Assembly: GCA_963801045.1 (NCBI GenBank)
Contig: CAWDDC010000004.1
Coordinates: 1,240,001-1,304,000, forward strand
Direction of reading: 5' to 3'
Length of the DNA stretch: 64,000 nt
Origin: JACCWP01 sp963801045
GTDB taxonomy: Bacteria; Actinomycetota; Actinomycetes; Propionibacteriales; Nocardioidaceae
The notes under the pieces were generated by a model, which ran no database searches, was not told the origin of the DNA, and saw only the letters and a program-made list of their open reading frames with translations. Position numbers and translations under genes: made by a program. Shown piece after piece: positions 1-8,900 of this stretch (position 1 is its first letter; every line of letters begins with the position of its first letter).

Positions 1-727
1 TGTGGTAGACGAGCAGCAGCAGGTGCAGGGTGATCAGCGCCAGCAGGATGCCGGGGATCAGCAGCACGTGCGCGATGTAGAGCCGGGGGATGAAGTCGTC
101 GCCCGGGAACTCCCCGCCGAAGACGAAGAACGAGATGTACGTGCCGACGACCGGGATGGAGCGCATCAGCCCCTCGGCGATGCGCAGGCCGGTGCCGGAC
201 AGCAGGTCGTCGGGCAACGAGTAGCCCGCGAAGCCCTCGACGATGCCCAGCTGCAGCAGCCCCAGCCCGACCAGCCAGTTGATCTCGCGGGGCTTGCGGT
301 AGGCGCCGGTGAAGAACACCCGCAGCATGTGCACCAGCATCGCGGCCAGGAACAGTGCCGCGGCCCAGTGGTGGATCTGCCGCATCAGCAGTCCGCCGCG
401 GACGTCGAACGAGATGTCCAGGGTCGACTCGTAGGCCTCGGACATGTGCAGCCCGACGAGCGAGTCGTAGCTGCCGTCGTAGACGACCTCGGCCATCGAC
501 GGCTTGAACCAGATGGACAGGAACGTGCCCGACAGCAGCAGCACCACGAAGCTGTACAGCGCGATCTCGCCGAGCAGGAACGACCAGTGGTCGGGGAAGA
601 CCTTGCGGACGTTCTTCTTGACCAGGGTGGCCAGCCCGACCCGGTCGTCCAGCCACGCCACCGGGCCCGCGAGCTTGTCGTACGAGGCGGGGCGCGCAGC
701 GCCGCCCGCCGCCTCCGTCTCACTCAT
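1..727 (-). CDS. qcrB: Cytochrome bc1 complex cytochrome b subunit QcrB (C-terminus beyond window edge)
   Basis: This is the membrane cytochrome b of the actinobacterial bcc-aa3 respiratory supercomplex, which oxidises menaquinol and passes electrons to the Rieske protein and QcrC. The leftward reading frame starts at ATG 727-725 (MSETEAAGG...). Behind a cytosolic N-terminus it runs into hydrophobic helices with the haem-b region (QIHHWAALFLAAMLVHMLR) and the EINWLVGLGLL and GYSLPDDL stretches typical of cytochrome b. Only about 242 residues are present because the gene runs off base 1. It lies 15 bp after qcrA in the ctaE-qcrC-qcrA-qcrB order and is certainly co-transcribed. The long rightward frame over it is an antisense artefact. 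Confidence 0.95.
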   Translation of the reverse strand, partial: MSETEAAGGAARPASYDKLAGPVAWLDDRVGLATLVKKNVRKVFPDHWSFLLGEIALYSFVVLLLSGTFLSIWFKPSMAEVVYDGSYDSLVGLHMSEAYESTLDISFDVRGGLLMRQIHHWAAALFLAAMLVHMLRVFFTGAYRKPREINWLVGLGLLQLGIVEGFAGYSLPDDLLSGTGLRIAEGLMRSIPVVGTYISFFVFGGEFPGDDFIPRLYIAHVLLIPGILLALITLHLLLLVYH

Positions 728-742
728 CGGCACGTCACCTCG

Positions 743-1849
743 TCAGTCCTGGTGGATCTCGGGGAAGCTCGGCCCGATCACGTCCACGAAGTCGCCCATC
801 GCGATCAGGTAGCCCTCCTCGTCGAGGCCCAGCTGCAGCTGGGGCACGGCACGTTTTGCCGGCCCGAAAATCACTTTACCTCCGTCGGCGAGGTCGAACG
901 TCGACTGGTGGCAGGGGCAGATCAGGTTGCGGGTGACCTGCTCCCACAGGCTGATCGGGCAGCCGAGGTGCGGGCAGATCTTGGAGTAGCACAAGATGCC
1001 GTCCTGGCCCCAGTCCTCCCGGCCCGGGGGCGCATGGATCTCGTCCGGCGCCATCTTGACGAGGATCACCGCCGCCTTGGCCTTGGCGTTGAGCAGCGCG
1101 GTGCCCTCGTACAGCGGCTCGCCCTCCTCGTCGGTCTCGTAGAACAGCTCCGGCTCGGCGTTGACCAGCTGCCCGACGTCCATGTCCGCCGGCCTGATCG
1201 GGTCGCCCGTGACGTCGACGACCACGCGGACGCCCTTCTTCCACACCGTGGTCTTCGGGTCGTCGCCCGGCAGCGGGCCGAGGTCGCGCAGCAGCACCAC
1301 GGTGGGCAGCGCCAGGACGCCCATCGACGCCAGCATGCTGTTGCGGATCAGCGGCCGCCGGCCGAAGCCGGACTCCTCGTTGCCCTGCGCCATCGCCGCG
1401 ACCGCCACGGTCCGGTCCTCGGCGGGCGAGGCCGCCGCGTGCCGCAGCTCGACGATCTCGTGGTCGTCCATCAGCACCCGGGCCCACTGCACGGCGCCCA
1501 GCCCGATGAACAGCAGCGCCAGCCCGAGCGTGCCGCCCAGCACCAGGTTCATCGCCAGCGTGTTGGCGACGATCTCGTCGTGCGGGATGACGAAGTAGGC
1601 CACGCAGAACGCGAGGGTCAGCAGCGCGGAGAGCCCGAAGAACGCCGCCACCTGCCGCTCGGCCCGCTTCTCCAGCGCCGGGTCGTCGTCGGCCGGCCGC
1701 AGCTCGTGCGGGTCCAGGCCGGGGTCGGCGACCGGGTCGCCGTGGCCGTGCGGCTCGATCCCGCCGGACGGGGTGTCGCCGGCCCGGGCCGGGACGGCGT
1801 CCTCGTTGCCCGGCGCTCCGTCCGGGTCAGGGGTGCGCTGGTCGCTCAC
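743..1849 (-). CDS. qcrA: Cytochrome bc1 complex Rieske iron-sulfur subunit QcrA
   Basis: The 368-residue Rieske 2Fe-2S subunit of the bcc complex takes electrons from menaquinol to the haem c of QcrC. The cluster ligands are visible as CPHLGC (about 292-297) and CPCHQ (about 311-315), together with the family's flanking WEQVTRNL. An acidic, Pro/Gly-rich cytosolic N-terminus precedes three hydrophobic segments between about residues 75 and 210, as in actinobacterial QcrA; mitochondrial Rieske proteins have one helix. The start is GTG 1849-1847, and its first bases overlap the qcrC stop by 4 nt, implying translational coupling. The stop is 15 bp before qcrB. Confidence 0.96.
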   Translation of the reverse strand: MSDQRTPDPDGAPGNEDAVPARAGDTPSGGIEPHGHGDPVADPGLDPHELRPADDDPALEKRAERQVAAFFGLSALLTLAFCVAYFVIPHDEIVANTLAMNLVLGGTLGLALLFIGLGAVQWARVLMDDHEIVELRHAAASPAEDRTVAVAAMAQGNEESGFGRRPLIRNSMLASMGVLALPTVVLLRDLGPLPGDDPKTTVWKKGVRVVVDVTGDPIRPADMDVGQLVNAEPELFYETDEEGEPLYEGTALLNAKAKAAVILVKMAPDEIHAPPGREDWGQDGILCYSKICPHLGCPISLWEQVTRNLICPCHQSTFDLADGGKVIFGPAKRAVPQLQLGLDEEGYLIAMGDFVDVIGPSFPEIHQD

Positions 1850-2670
1850 TTCTTCTTCGCCTTCACCGTGTTGGCGCCGATCCAGGTCGCGAACGCCACC
1901 AGGATCCCGATACCGCCCACCCAGCCGACCAGACCCTCGCTCACCGGTCCGAACCCGCCCAGGCCTGCGCCGCCGTACTGCGGCGAGCCTTCGATCGTCT
2001 CGATGTAGGCGATGATGTTCCGCTTGTCCTCGGGCGTCAGCAGCTCATCGTTGAAGACCGGCATCGACTGCGGGCCGGTGAGCATCGCCTCGTAGATGTG
2101 CCGGGGCTCGACCCCGGTGATCGGCGGCGCGTAGCGCCCGTCGCCGAGCGCACCGCCGGCGCCGACCGAGTTGTGGCAGGCGGTGCAGTTGGTCTGCATC
2201 AGCTCGCGTCCCCGGACGATGTCCTCGGTCGTGACGCCGCTGGTGTCGTACAGGTCCGAGGAAGGGATCTCGGGCCCAGGTGCCAGCGAGGCGATGTAGG
2301 CAGCGACCGCCTCGGTCTCCTCCTCGGAGAGGACCGGCTCCTTGCGCGGTGCCTGCTGGGAGTTCTGCGCCATCGGCATCCGGCCGGTCCCGACCTGGAA
2401 GTCGACGGCCGCCGCGCCGACGCCGACCAGCGACGGGCCGTACTGGCCGCCCTCGCTCTGCTCGATCCCGTCGGCGTTGAGTCCGTGGCAGGAGGCACAG
2501 CTGACGAGGAAGATCTCCCGGCCCTCGGCGATCAGGTCCTCGGACGCCGCGTCGGCCTCCGCGGCGCGGGGGGCGAACGCGGCGTAGATGCCGCCCAGGG
2601 CGACCAGACCGAGCAGCAGCACCACGACCCCCGCGAGCGGGTGGCGCCGGTGCATGGAGAGCGATCGCAC
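1846..2670 (-). CDS. qcrC: Di-haem cytochrome c subunit QcrC of the bcc complex
   Basis: The 274-residue membrane-anchored cytochrome cc links the bc1-type complex directly to the aa3 oxidase, replacing soluble cytochrome c. Two CxxCH haem sites are present (CASCH at 58-62 and CTACH at 162-166), each heading a cytochrome c domain. Met-containing stretches that could supply axial ligands (TGRMPM, PQSMPVF) follow each domain. An N-terminal signal anchor (about 11-32) and a C-terminal helix (about 243-262) frame the periplasmic part. GTG 2670 is chosen because GAGGACC lies about 10 nt upstream; the in-frame ATG at 2655 has no ribosome-binding site. It lies between ctaE and qcrA, as in other Actinomycetota. 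Confidence 0.95.
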   Translation of the reverse strand: MRSLSMHRRHPLAGVVVLLLGLVALGGIYAAFAPRAAEADAASEDLIAEGREIFLVSCASCHGLNADGIEQSEGGQYGPSLVGVGAAAVDFQVGTGRMPMAQNSQQAPRKEPVLSEEETEAVAAYIASLAPGPEIPSSDLYDTSGVTTEDIVRGRELMQTNCTACHNSVGAGGALGDGRYAPPITGVEPRHIYEAMLTGPQSMPVFNDELLTPEDKRNIIAYIETIEGSPQYGGAGLGGFGPVSEGLVGWVGGIGILVAFATWIGANTVKAKKK

Positions 2671-2739
2671 TGTCCGGTCCTCGGTCTCGTCGGTGGGCGG
2701 GGCCCTGCTGATACTGGAGGCTGCTTCTGGGCTGAGCCG

Positions 2740-3378
2740 TTACTGGATCAGGTAGATGCTCGCGAACAGGCCGATCCAGACCACGTCCACGAAGTGCCAG
2801 TAGTACGAGATCACGATCGCGCTCACCGCCTGCTCATGGGTGAAGCGACGCGCCACGAAGGTGCGCCCGATCACCAGCAGGAACGCGATCAGGCCGCCGG
2901 TCACGTGCAGACCGTGGAAGCCGGTGGTGAGGTAGAAGACCGAGCCGTAGGGGGACGACGAGATGGTGATGTTCTCGCGGACCAGCTCGGCGTACTCCAG
3001 GGCCTGTCCGGCGACGAACACCGCGCCCATCAGGTAGGTGAGGATGAACCACTCGCGCATTCCCCAGCCACCCACCGACATGACGCCGCCGGTGCGCCCG
3101 ACCCGGCCGCGCTCGGCCGCGAACACGCCGAGCTGGCAGGTCACCGACGACAGCACCAGGACGGTCGTGTTGGCGGTGGCGAAGGGGAGGTTGAGCAGTG
3201 CCGTTGACGAGTCCCACAGCGCCGGGGCAAGGTTGCGGATGGTGAAATAAGCCGCGAAAAGGGCGGCGAAGAACATCAGCTCGCTGGACAGCCAGACGAT
3301 CGTGCCGACGCTCACCATGCTCGGGCGGTTGTACTGACCGTGCAGGCGTGAGGTCGGGACCGCCGTCGTCGTCGCCAC
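2740..3378 (-). CDS. ctaE: Cytochrome c oxidase subunit III
   Basis: Subunit III of the aa3-type cytochrome c oxidase, an integral membrane protein of about 212 residues with five predicted helices. The family is recognised from the HGQYNRPSMVSVGTIVWLSS opening, the EYAELVREN stretch, TTGFHGLHVTGGL in the middle and SYYWHFVDVVWIGLF near the end. The start is taken as GTG 3378-3376 (VATTTAVPTSRLHG), since a CATAAT box ends 6 nt before it; the longer in-frame version would add an Arg-rich, non-conserved tail. It opens the ctaE-qcrC-qcrA-qcrB unit, with 69 bp to qcrC. The oxidase subunits I and II are not in this window. Confidence 0.93.
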   Translation of the reverse strand: MATTTAVPTSRLHGQYNRPSMVSVGTIVWLSSELMFFAALFAAYFTIRNLAPALWDSSTALLNLPFATANTTVLVLSSVTCQLGVFAAERGRVGRTGGVMSVGGWGMREWFILTYLMGAVFVAGQALEYAELVRENITISSSPYGSVFYLTTGFHGLHVTGGLIAFLLVIGRTFVARRFTHEQAVSAIVISYYWHFVDVVWIGLFASIYLIQ

Positions 3379-3384
3379 GGCGCC

Positions 3385-3390
3385 ATTATG
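3385..3390 (-). promoter_or_regulatory. Putative -10 box of ctaE (leaderless)
   Basis: CATAAT on the minus strand, with 6 nt before the ctaE GTG. The same box-to-start distance recurs at more than ten other genes here, so a leaderless transcript is likely. No clear -35 was identified. Confidence 0.5.
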
Positions 3391-3482
3391 TCCTCGCGCC
3401 ACCCGGCGGTGCACCCCGGGTTCGGACTCCGCGCGTCGCCCCCTCGGGACCCGGCCCGGCAGCCCTCCCGGCGCCCGAGACC

Positions 3483-3488
3483 TACCCT
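3483..3488 (+). promoter_or_regulatory. Putative -10 box of the ctaG-like gene (leaderless)
   Basis: TACCCT lies 6 nt before GTG 3495. The lack of a purine-rich ribosome-binding site and the fixed spacing suggest that transcription starts at or just before the start codon. Confidence 0.45.
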
Positions 3489-3494
3489 GGACCG

Positions 3495-4442
3495 GTGCCC
3501 GCCTCCGCGCTGCTCGCGCACGGCGACCCGACCCAGGTGCCGCCGATCAGTCTGCACGCGCTGCTGACCGAGTGGCGGTTCGAGATCGCCCCGTTGCTGG
3601 CGATCGCGACCCTGCTCATCGCCTACCTGCTCCCGGTGCGCGCACTCCGTCGGCGCGGTGACTCGTGGTCGCCCTGGCGCACGGTGTCGTTCGCGCTCGG
3701 AGGGTGCGGCAGCCTCGCGCTGGCGACCCTGTCACCGCTGGCGGCGTACGACACCACGCTGCTGTCGGTGCACATGGCCCAGCACATGGTGCTGACCATG
3801 ATGGCGCCGGTGTTCCTGGCCCTCGGCGCCCCGGTGACGCTGTGGCTGCGCACGCTGCCCCCGGCGCCGCGGGCCCGGCTGCTGGCGCTGCTGCACAGCC
3901 GGGTGGCCTGGGTGCTCACGTTCTTCCCGGTGGCCTTCGCGCTCTACGTCGTGAGCCCGTGGGCGCTGTACTTCTCCGGCTGGTACGAGGCGACCCTGCA
4001 CTCGGAGACACTGCACGAGCTGACCCACCTGCACTTCATCCTCATCGGCTCGCTGTTCTTCTGGCCGCTGATCGGGCTCGACCCGGTGCCGGGCCGGGTC
4101 TCGCACGGCTTCCGGGTGCTCGGCACGTTCGCGACGCTGCCGTTCCACGCGTTCCTCGGGGTGGCGATCATGGGCTCGGCGACCCTGATCGCGGGCGACT
4201 GGTACCTCGGCCTCGACCGCGACTGGCCGCCGTCTGTCGCCGACGACCAGCAGCTGGCAGGGGCGTTGCTGTGGGCCGCGGGCGACCTGCTCGGGCTGTT
4301 GCTGTTCGGCGTGCTGTTCGTGCAGTGGGTGCGTGCGTCCCAGCGCGAGGCGGTGCGCGAGGACCGGCGGCTGGACCGCCTCGAGGCCATTGCGCGGTCG
4401 CGGGCCGGTGCCACGGATCCGCCCGATAGCATCGGCTCGTGA
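3495..4442 (+). CDS. Cytochrome c oxidase assembly protein, CtaG (caa3) family
   Basis: An integral membrane protein of about 315 residues resembling the caa3_CtaG family, which helps metallate or assemble haem-copper oxidase. It has seven or so hydrophobic segments with conserved histidines in VHMAQHMVLTMMAP, HELTHLHFILIGSLFFWP and LPFHAFLGVAIM, plus a charged cytosolic C-terminus (ASQREAVREDRRLDRLEA). Start GTG 3495 is preferred over an upstream frame extension that is Pro/Arg-rich and crosses the ctaE promoter. It is divergent from ctaE across about 116 bp, so oxidase subunit and assembly factor probably share a control region. Its stop overlaps the next start by 4 nt. Confidence 0.85.
   Translation: MPASALLAHGDPTQVPPISLHALLTEWRFEIAPLLAIATLLIAYLLPVRALRRRGDSWSPWRTVSFALGGCGSLALATLSPLAAYDTTLLSVHMAQHMVLTMMAPVFLALGAPVTLWLRTLPPAPRARLLALLHSRVAWVLTFFPVAFALYVVSPWALYFSGWYEATLHSETLHELTHLHFILIGSLFFWPLIGLDPVPGRVSHGFRVLGTFATLPFHAFLGVAIMGSATLIAGDWYLGLDRDWPPSVADDQQLAGALLWAAGDLLGLLLFGVLFVQWVRASQREAVREDRRLDRLEAIARSRAGATDPPDSIGS
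4427..4432 (+). promoter_or_regulatory. Putative internal -10 box before the receiver-like gene
   Basis: TAGCAT lies 6 nt before GTG 4439, inside the 3' end of the ctaG-like gene. It may give the receiver-like gene and trpD their own leaderless transcript. Confidence 0.4.
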
Positions 4443-4864
4443 CCGACGCCGCTCCCGAACGCTCGCTGCGCATCCTGGTCTACAGCGACGACGCCGACAC
4501 CCGCAGCGCCGTCGTGCTCGCGCTCGGGACCCGACCGCATCCCGACCTGCCGCCCGTCGAGTACCTCGAGCGCGCCACCGAGCCGGCCGTGATCCGCACC
4601 ATGGACGCCGGGGGCGTCGACCTCGCGATCCTGGACGGTGAGGCGGTGCCCGCGGGCGGCCTGGGCATCGCCCGCCAGCTCAAGGACGAGATCTACCGGT
4701 GCCCGCCCGTGCTCGTGATCACCGGGCGCCCGCAGGACGCCTGGCTCGCGACCTGGTCGCGGGCGGAGGCGGCGCTGCCGCACCCGATCGATCCGCTGCG
4801 GCTCGCCGAGCTGGTCGTGGACCTGCTCCGCGCCAGGCTGGCGGCCGTCCCCTCCACCCGGTGA
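4439..4864 (+). CDS. Receiver-like (response-regulator fold) protein, no output domain
   Basis: A 141-residue protein that looks like a lone receiver domain. The N-terminal strand LRILVYSDDADTR carries the acidic pair, VDLAILDGEAVPAGG has an Asp at the usual phosphorylation strand, and PPVLVITGRPQDAW resembles the beta-4 Thr/Ser region. The usual Lys in beta-5 is not evident (EAALPHPIDPLRL), so phosphorylation is uncertain. No DNA-binding domain follows. It overlaps the ctaG-like stop by 4 nt (GTGA) and the trpD start by 4 nt, so it is translationally coupled to both. The role is unknown; the position next to trpD suggests a conserved but uncharacterised actinobacterial gene. Confidence 0.7.
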   Translation: MTDAAPERSLRILVYSDDADTRSAVVLALGTRPHPDLPPVEYLERATEPAVIRTMDAGGVDLAILDGEAVPAGGLGIARQLKDEIYRCPPVLVITGRPQDAWLATWSRAEAALPHPIDPLRLAELVVDLLRARLAAVPSTR

Positions 4865-5904
4865 CCGAGCACGGCTGGCCCGAGGTGCTGGGTGCGCTGG
4901 TCGCGCACCGCGACCTCGACGCCGAGCAGACGGCCTGGGCGATGCAGGAGGTCCTCGAGGGCAACGCCACCCCCGCGCAGATCGCCGGGTTCGCGATCGC
5001 GCTGCGGTCGAAGGGCGAGACCGTCGACGAGGTCGAGGGCCTCGTCCGCACCATGTACGACCACGCCGTGCCGCTGGACGTTCCAGGGCGACTGGTCGAC
5101 ATCGTCGGCACCGGCGGTGACCGGGCTCGTACGGTCAACATCTCGACGATGGCGGCCGTCGTCACGGCAGGCACCGGTGCCCGGGTGGTCAAGCACGGCA
5201 ACCGGGCCGCCTCGTCGGCGAGCGGGTCGGCGGACGTGCTCGAGGTGCTCGGGGTGAGTCTCGACCTGTCGCCGCAGCGGGTCGGCCAGGTCGCGGTCGA
5301 GGCCGGCATCACGTTCTGCTTCGCACCCGTCTTCCACTCGTCGCTGCGGCATGCCGGATCAGTGCGGCGCGAGCTCGGTGTGCCTACGACCTTCAACTTC
5401 CTCGGCCCGCTGACCAACCCGGCCCGCCCTGCCGCCCAGGCCGTCGGGGTGGCGGATCCTCGGATGGCGCCGGTGATGGCCGGCGTGCTGGCCCGGCGCG
5501 GCGTGGAGGCGCTGGTGTTCCGCGGTGACGACGGCCTGGACGAGCTCACCACCACGACGACGTCGACGGTGTGGGTGGCCACGCCCGGCGCCGAGGTCGT
5601 GCGGCGCCGGATCGACCCGGCCCGTCTCGGGCTGCCCCTTGCCCCTGTCGAGGCGCTGCGGGGAGGCGAACCGGCTCACAACGCCGAGGTGTTCCGGCGG
5701 GTGCTCTCCGGCGACGTCGGACCTGTCCGCGACGCCGTACTGCTCAACGCCGCTGCGGGCCTCGCCGCCCATGAGGGCGGCGACGCTGCGGTCGACGACC
5801 GGCTCGCCGCCGGCCTGGTCGCCGCCGCCGAGTCGATCGACACCGGCGCCGCGGCCGACGTGCTGGAGCGGTGGGTGGCGGCGACGGCTGCTCCGGCTAC
5901 CTGA
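4861..5904 (+). CDS. trpD: Anthranilate phosphoribosyltransferase
   Basis: A 347-residue enzyme of tryptophan synthesis that joins anthranilate and PRPP to give phosphoribosyl-anthranilate in the cytosol. The diagnostic PRPP loop GTGGD is at 83-87, followed by NISTM, the KHGNRAASS motif at 111-119, and FLGPLTNP. Start GTG 4861 overlaps the previous stop as GTGA; the in-frame upstream extension is Arg/Pro-rich and not enzyme-like. No other trp genes lie nearby, as in other Actinomycetota where trpD sits alone near the qcr locus. Its last 8 bases overlap the convergent FN3 gene. Confidence 0.96.
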   Translation: MTEHGWPEVLGALVAHRDLDAEQTAWAMQEVLEGNATPAQIAGFAIALRSKGETVDEVEGLVRTMYDHAVPLDVPGRLVDIVGTGGDRARTVNISTMAAVVTAGTGARVVKHGNRAASSASGSADVLEVLGVSLDLSPQRVGQVAVEAGITFCFAPVFHSSLRHAGSVRRELGVPTTFNFLGPLTNPARPAAQAVGVADPRMAPVMAGVLARRGVEALVFRGDDGLDELTTTTTSTVWVATPGAEVVRRRIDPARLGLPLAPVEALRGGEPAHNAEVFRRVLSGDVGPVRDAVLLNAAAGLAAHEGGDAAVDDRLAAGLVAAAESIDTGAAADVLERWVAATAAPAT

Positions 5905-8900
5905 TGGTGAAGGTCCACTTCGTGGTGACCAGCGGGTTGCCGGCCCGGTCGGTGATGCCGTTGGCGAGCACGACCCGGTAGGTCTTGCCGCGTTGCAGCA
6001 GCGCGGTCGGGTTCAGCGTCGCCGTCTTCTTGTCCGTCGAGAGGGTGACCTTGACCGCGAGCGGGTGCTGGCTGCCGACCCGGTACAGGCGCATGGTCCC
6101 GGTGTTGACCCGGGTGACCTTCTCGGAGAACGTCGCCCTGACGTTGACCGTGGGCCGGGCAGTGTCGGTGGGCGAGTTGGCCACGACCTCCGGGGCCGTC
6201 CCGTCCACCACGAACCCGCGCCATGCCGAGCTCGCCACCGGCTTGCCCGCGGCGTCCAGCGTGGTCACCCGCCACTCCCAGGTCCCGTCCGAGATCCGGG
6301 AGCGTGGGGCGTGCGCGAGTGCCACCGTCGACACCGTCTCGGTCACGCTGGCGGCACCCACCGCGCGGCGCTCGAACAGGTAGCCCGCGGCTCCCTGGAC
6401 GGTCTGCCAGGTGAACAGTCCCCGGGTGGCGCTGACGTTGATGCCGGCGGCCGGTGAGGTGAGCACCGTTGGCGCGCCGCGCACGATGAACTTCCGGGCA
6501 GTCGACCACGAGCCGGGGTCCCCGGCGACGTCCAGCCGACGCACCCGCCACACATAGGGAAGCGGCGACGCGGGCAAGGGAGTCGTCAGCGAGTACGCGT
6601 TCAGCTCGGTGTCGTCCTCCAGCACCCGGTTGGCCTCGGAGAAGTTGGTGTCGTTGTTCCGGTAGATCTCGACCTCGTACCTGCTCGCGTATGCCTGCGC
6701 CGACCAGCGCAGCGCCGGGGTCTGCGCGGTGATGCTCATGTTGGCCGGCGCGCCCAGGGTCGGCGCCGTGCTGGTCTTCACCAGGCTCGACACCGGGCTC
6801 CAGGTGAGCAGGTTGTTGCTGGCGTCGACCGCGGCCACCCGCCAGAACAGCGGGCCGGACGGGTACGACTCCGGAGAGGTGTACGACGTCTGGTCGACCG
6901 TGACGGTCTCGAGGACCTGCTGGAAGCTCGCGGTTCTCGAGACCTGCAGCCGGTAGAAGGCGGCCTCGACGGTGGCGGGGACTCCGGTGGTCAGGGTCGG
7001 CGACGTGGTGTTGGTCGCCAGGTAGTCGGTCCAGTCGAACGTCACCTGGTCGGCCACGGAGGAACCGTTGGCGGGTGAGACCGGCTGGACCGGGTTGGAG
7101 AGCTTCGCGAAGGTGTGCGTCGCCTCCGTGGGGTCCGGTGCGCACACCCCCTCGGTCAGGCAGGGTCGGACCACCCAGTAGTAGGCCTGGCCGGCCTGGC
7201 TGTCCGGCAGGAGCTCGGCCGGTGGGGTCCACCGGGTGTTGCTCGTCTCGATGTCCTCCGGGTCGATCACCATGTTGGTCAGCTCTCGGTCCCGCGCGAG
7301 GTAGACCATGTAGGACGAGGCCTGCGGTACCGGCTCCCAGTCGAGGACCGGCGTCTGTTCGAGCTTCGCGCAGGTCTTGTCGCCCGTCACGTCGGACAGC
7401 GCGTCGTCGCACCGGGTTGCGTCGGCGTTCAACGCGAGCCCGGTGAGCGCGACTCCCTCGCCGGCCACCGCGTCCAGCTCGTCGATCACGAAGCTGCGGG
7501 TGGCGCCGATGCCGAGGCTGGCGCCCTGGGAGGTGTAGGCCTGGACCGCCCAGTCGTAGTCTCCGGGCCGCAGGTACGTCATGTTCAGGTCGGTGCCCGC
7601 CGGGTACTCGAACCGGGTCGCCGGGCTGGTGAACACCCCGGTGCCGGCCGCGCCGACGAGCAGCCGGTAGTAGGCCGCCCCCTCGACCGCCTTCCAGCGC
7701 AGGGCGGGGAAGCGGGCGGAGTGTGCGCCGTCGGCAGGAGCCACCGGGTCGGGTGCGGCGGCGCTGGGCTGTGCCGCGCCGGTCAAGGTGAACGTGCGCC
7801 CGGACAGCGGCAGCACCGTCGCCGCGCCGGTGGCGTAGATCGCCTGCACCCGCCAGGTCACCGCACCGTCGCTGGGGTCGATCTCCTTGGTCGGCGTGAA
7901 CGAGGTGGAGTAGGTGGTGAAGTCGTCCTCGTCGGCGCCCTGGGTGATGGTGACCCGGTACATCTCGGCGCCCAGCATGGGCTGCCAGGACATCGTGGGC
8001 ACGTCGACGGATGCCCCGGGAGCCGGCGACAGCTGGGTCACCTGTCCGGGGTTGTAGGTGTACTTGAAGATGGGGGAGAACGAGCTGAGCACGTCCGCCG
8101 GTCCGTCGATCGCGCGCACCCGCCAGAAGTAGGTGTGCCCGGGTTGCGGGGCGCAGCGCGAGGTGTCCCGCTCGAGTGACGGAGTCAGCGTGGTGGCCTG
8201 GGTGACGCAGACCTGGAACGTGTCGGGCGAGAAGTTGGCGTCCGGGCCGACCTGCAGCTCGTACTCACTGGCCAGCCGGACCGGCTTCCACTGGTAGAAG
8301 AAGGGGTCGGACGTCACCGGGGACACCTGGTTCGCCGGGTGCAGCAGGGTCGGTGGCGCGGACTGGGGCTGGCCGGTGACCTGCCAGGCCCGGCGGAACT
8401 GCCAGATCCGGTCCTCACCGAAGCTGGCCCAGGCTGCCGTCTGGCCGGCGGTGTCGTAGGCGCGCACCTGCCACCAGTACTGGTCGTTGTTCAGCGTCTC
8501 CTCGGGCGACCAGCGGGTGGCCGCTGTCTTCCCGGTGATGACGTCGTCGTTGAAGTTGCGGTCGGTGCTGATCCGGAACTCGTACTCCTCCGCACCGGGA
8601 ACCGACGACCACTCCAGGACCACGTCGTTGACGACGCTCTGCGGGCTGTTGGCGGGACTGACCACGGTGGGCTGGGCCAGCCCGCCGACGGTGTAGGAGC
8701 GCTGTGCGGACCAGTTCGTCGCCTGGCCGCCGCTCAGCACGCCGCGCACCCGCCAGAACCACTCGTTGGGGGAGTGCGGTCGCGCGGCGGAGATCGACGT
8801 CGTCTTGGTGGTGTAGCTCTCCGCGCCGACGAACCCGGGGTCGAGCCCGACCTCGACCTCGTAGCTGGTGGCCCCGTTGACGGCGCTCCAGGTCAGCTGC

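Noticed and set aside
2..2008. 668-codon rightward open frame over qcrB/qcrA/qcrC
   Set aside because: It is antisense to three certain genes and is made of Arg/Gln/Asp/His-rich text typical of GC-rich antisense frames; no domain is visible.
3348..3494. Upstream extension of the ctaG-like gene
   Set aside because: The frame is open but Pro/Arg-rich and overlaps the divergent ctaE start; GTG 3495 fits the -10 box.
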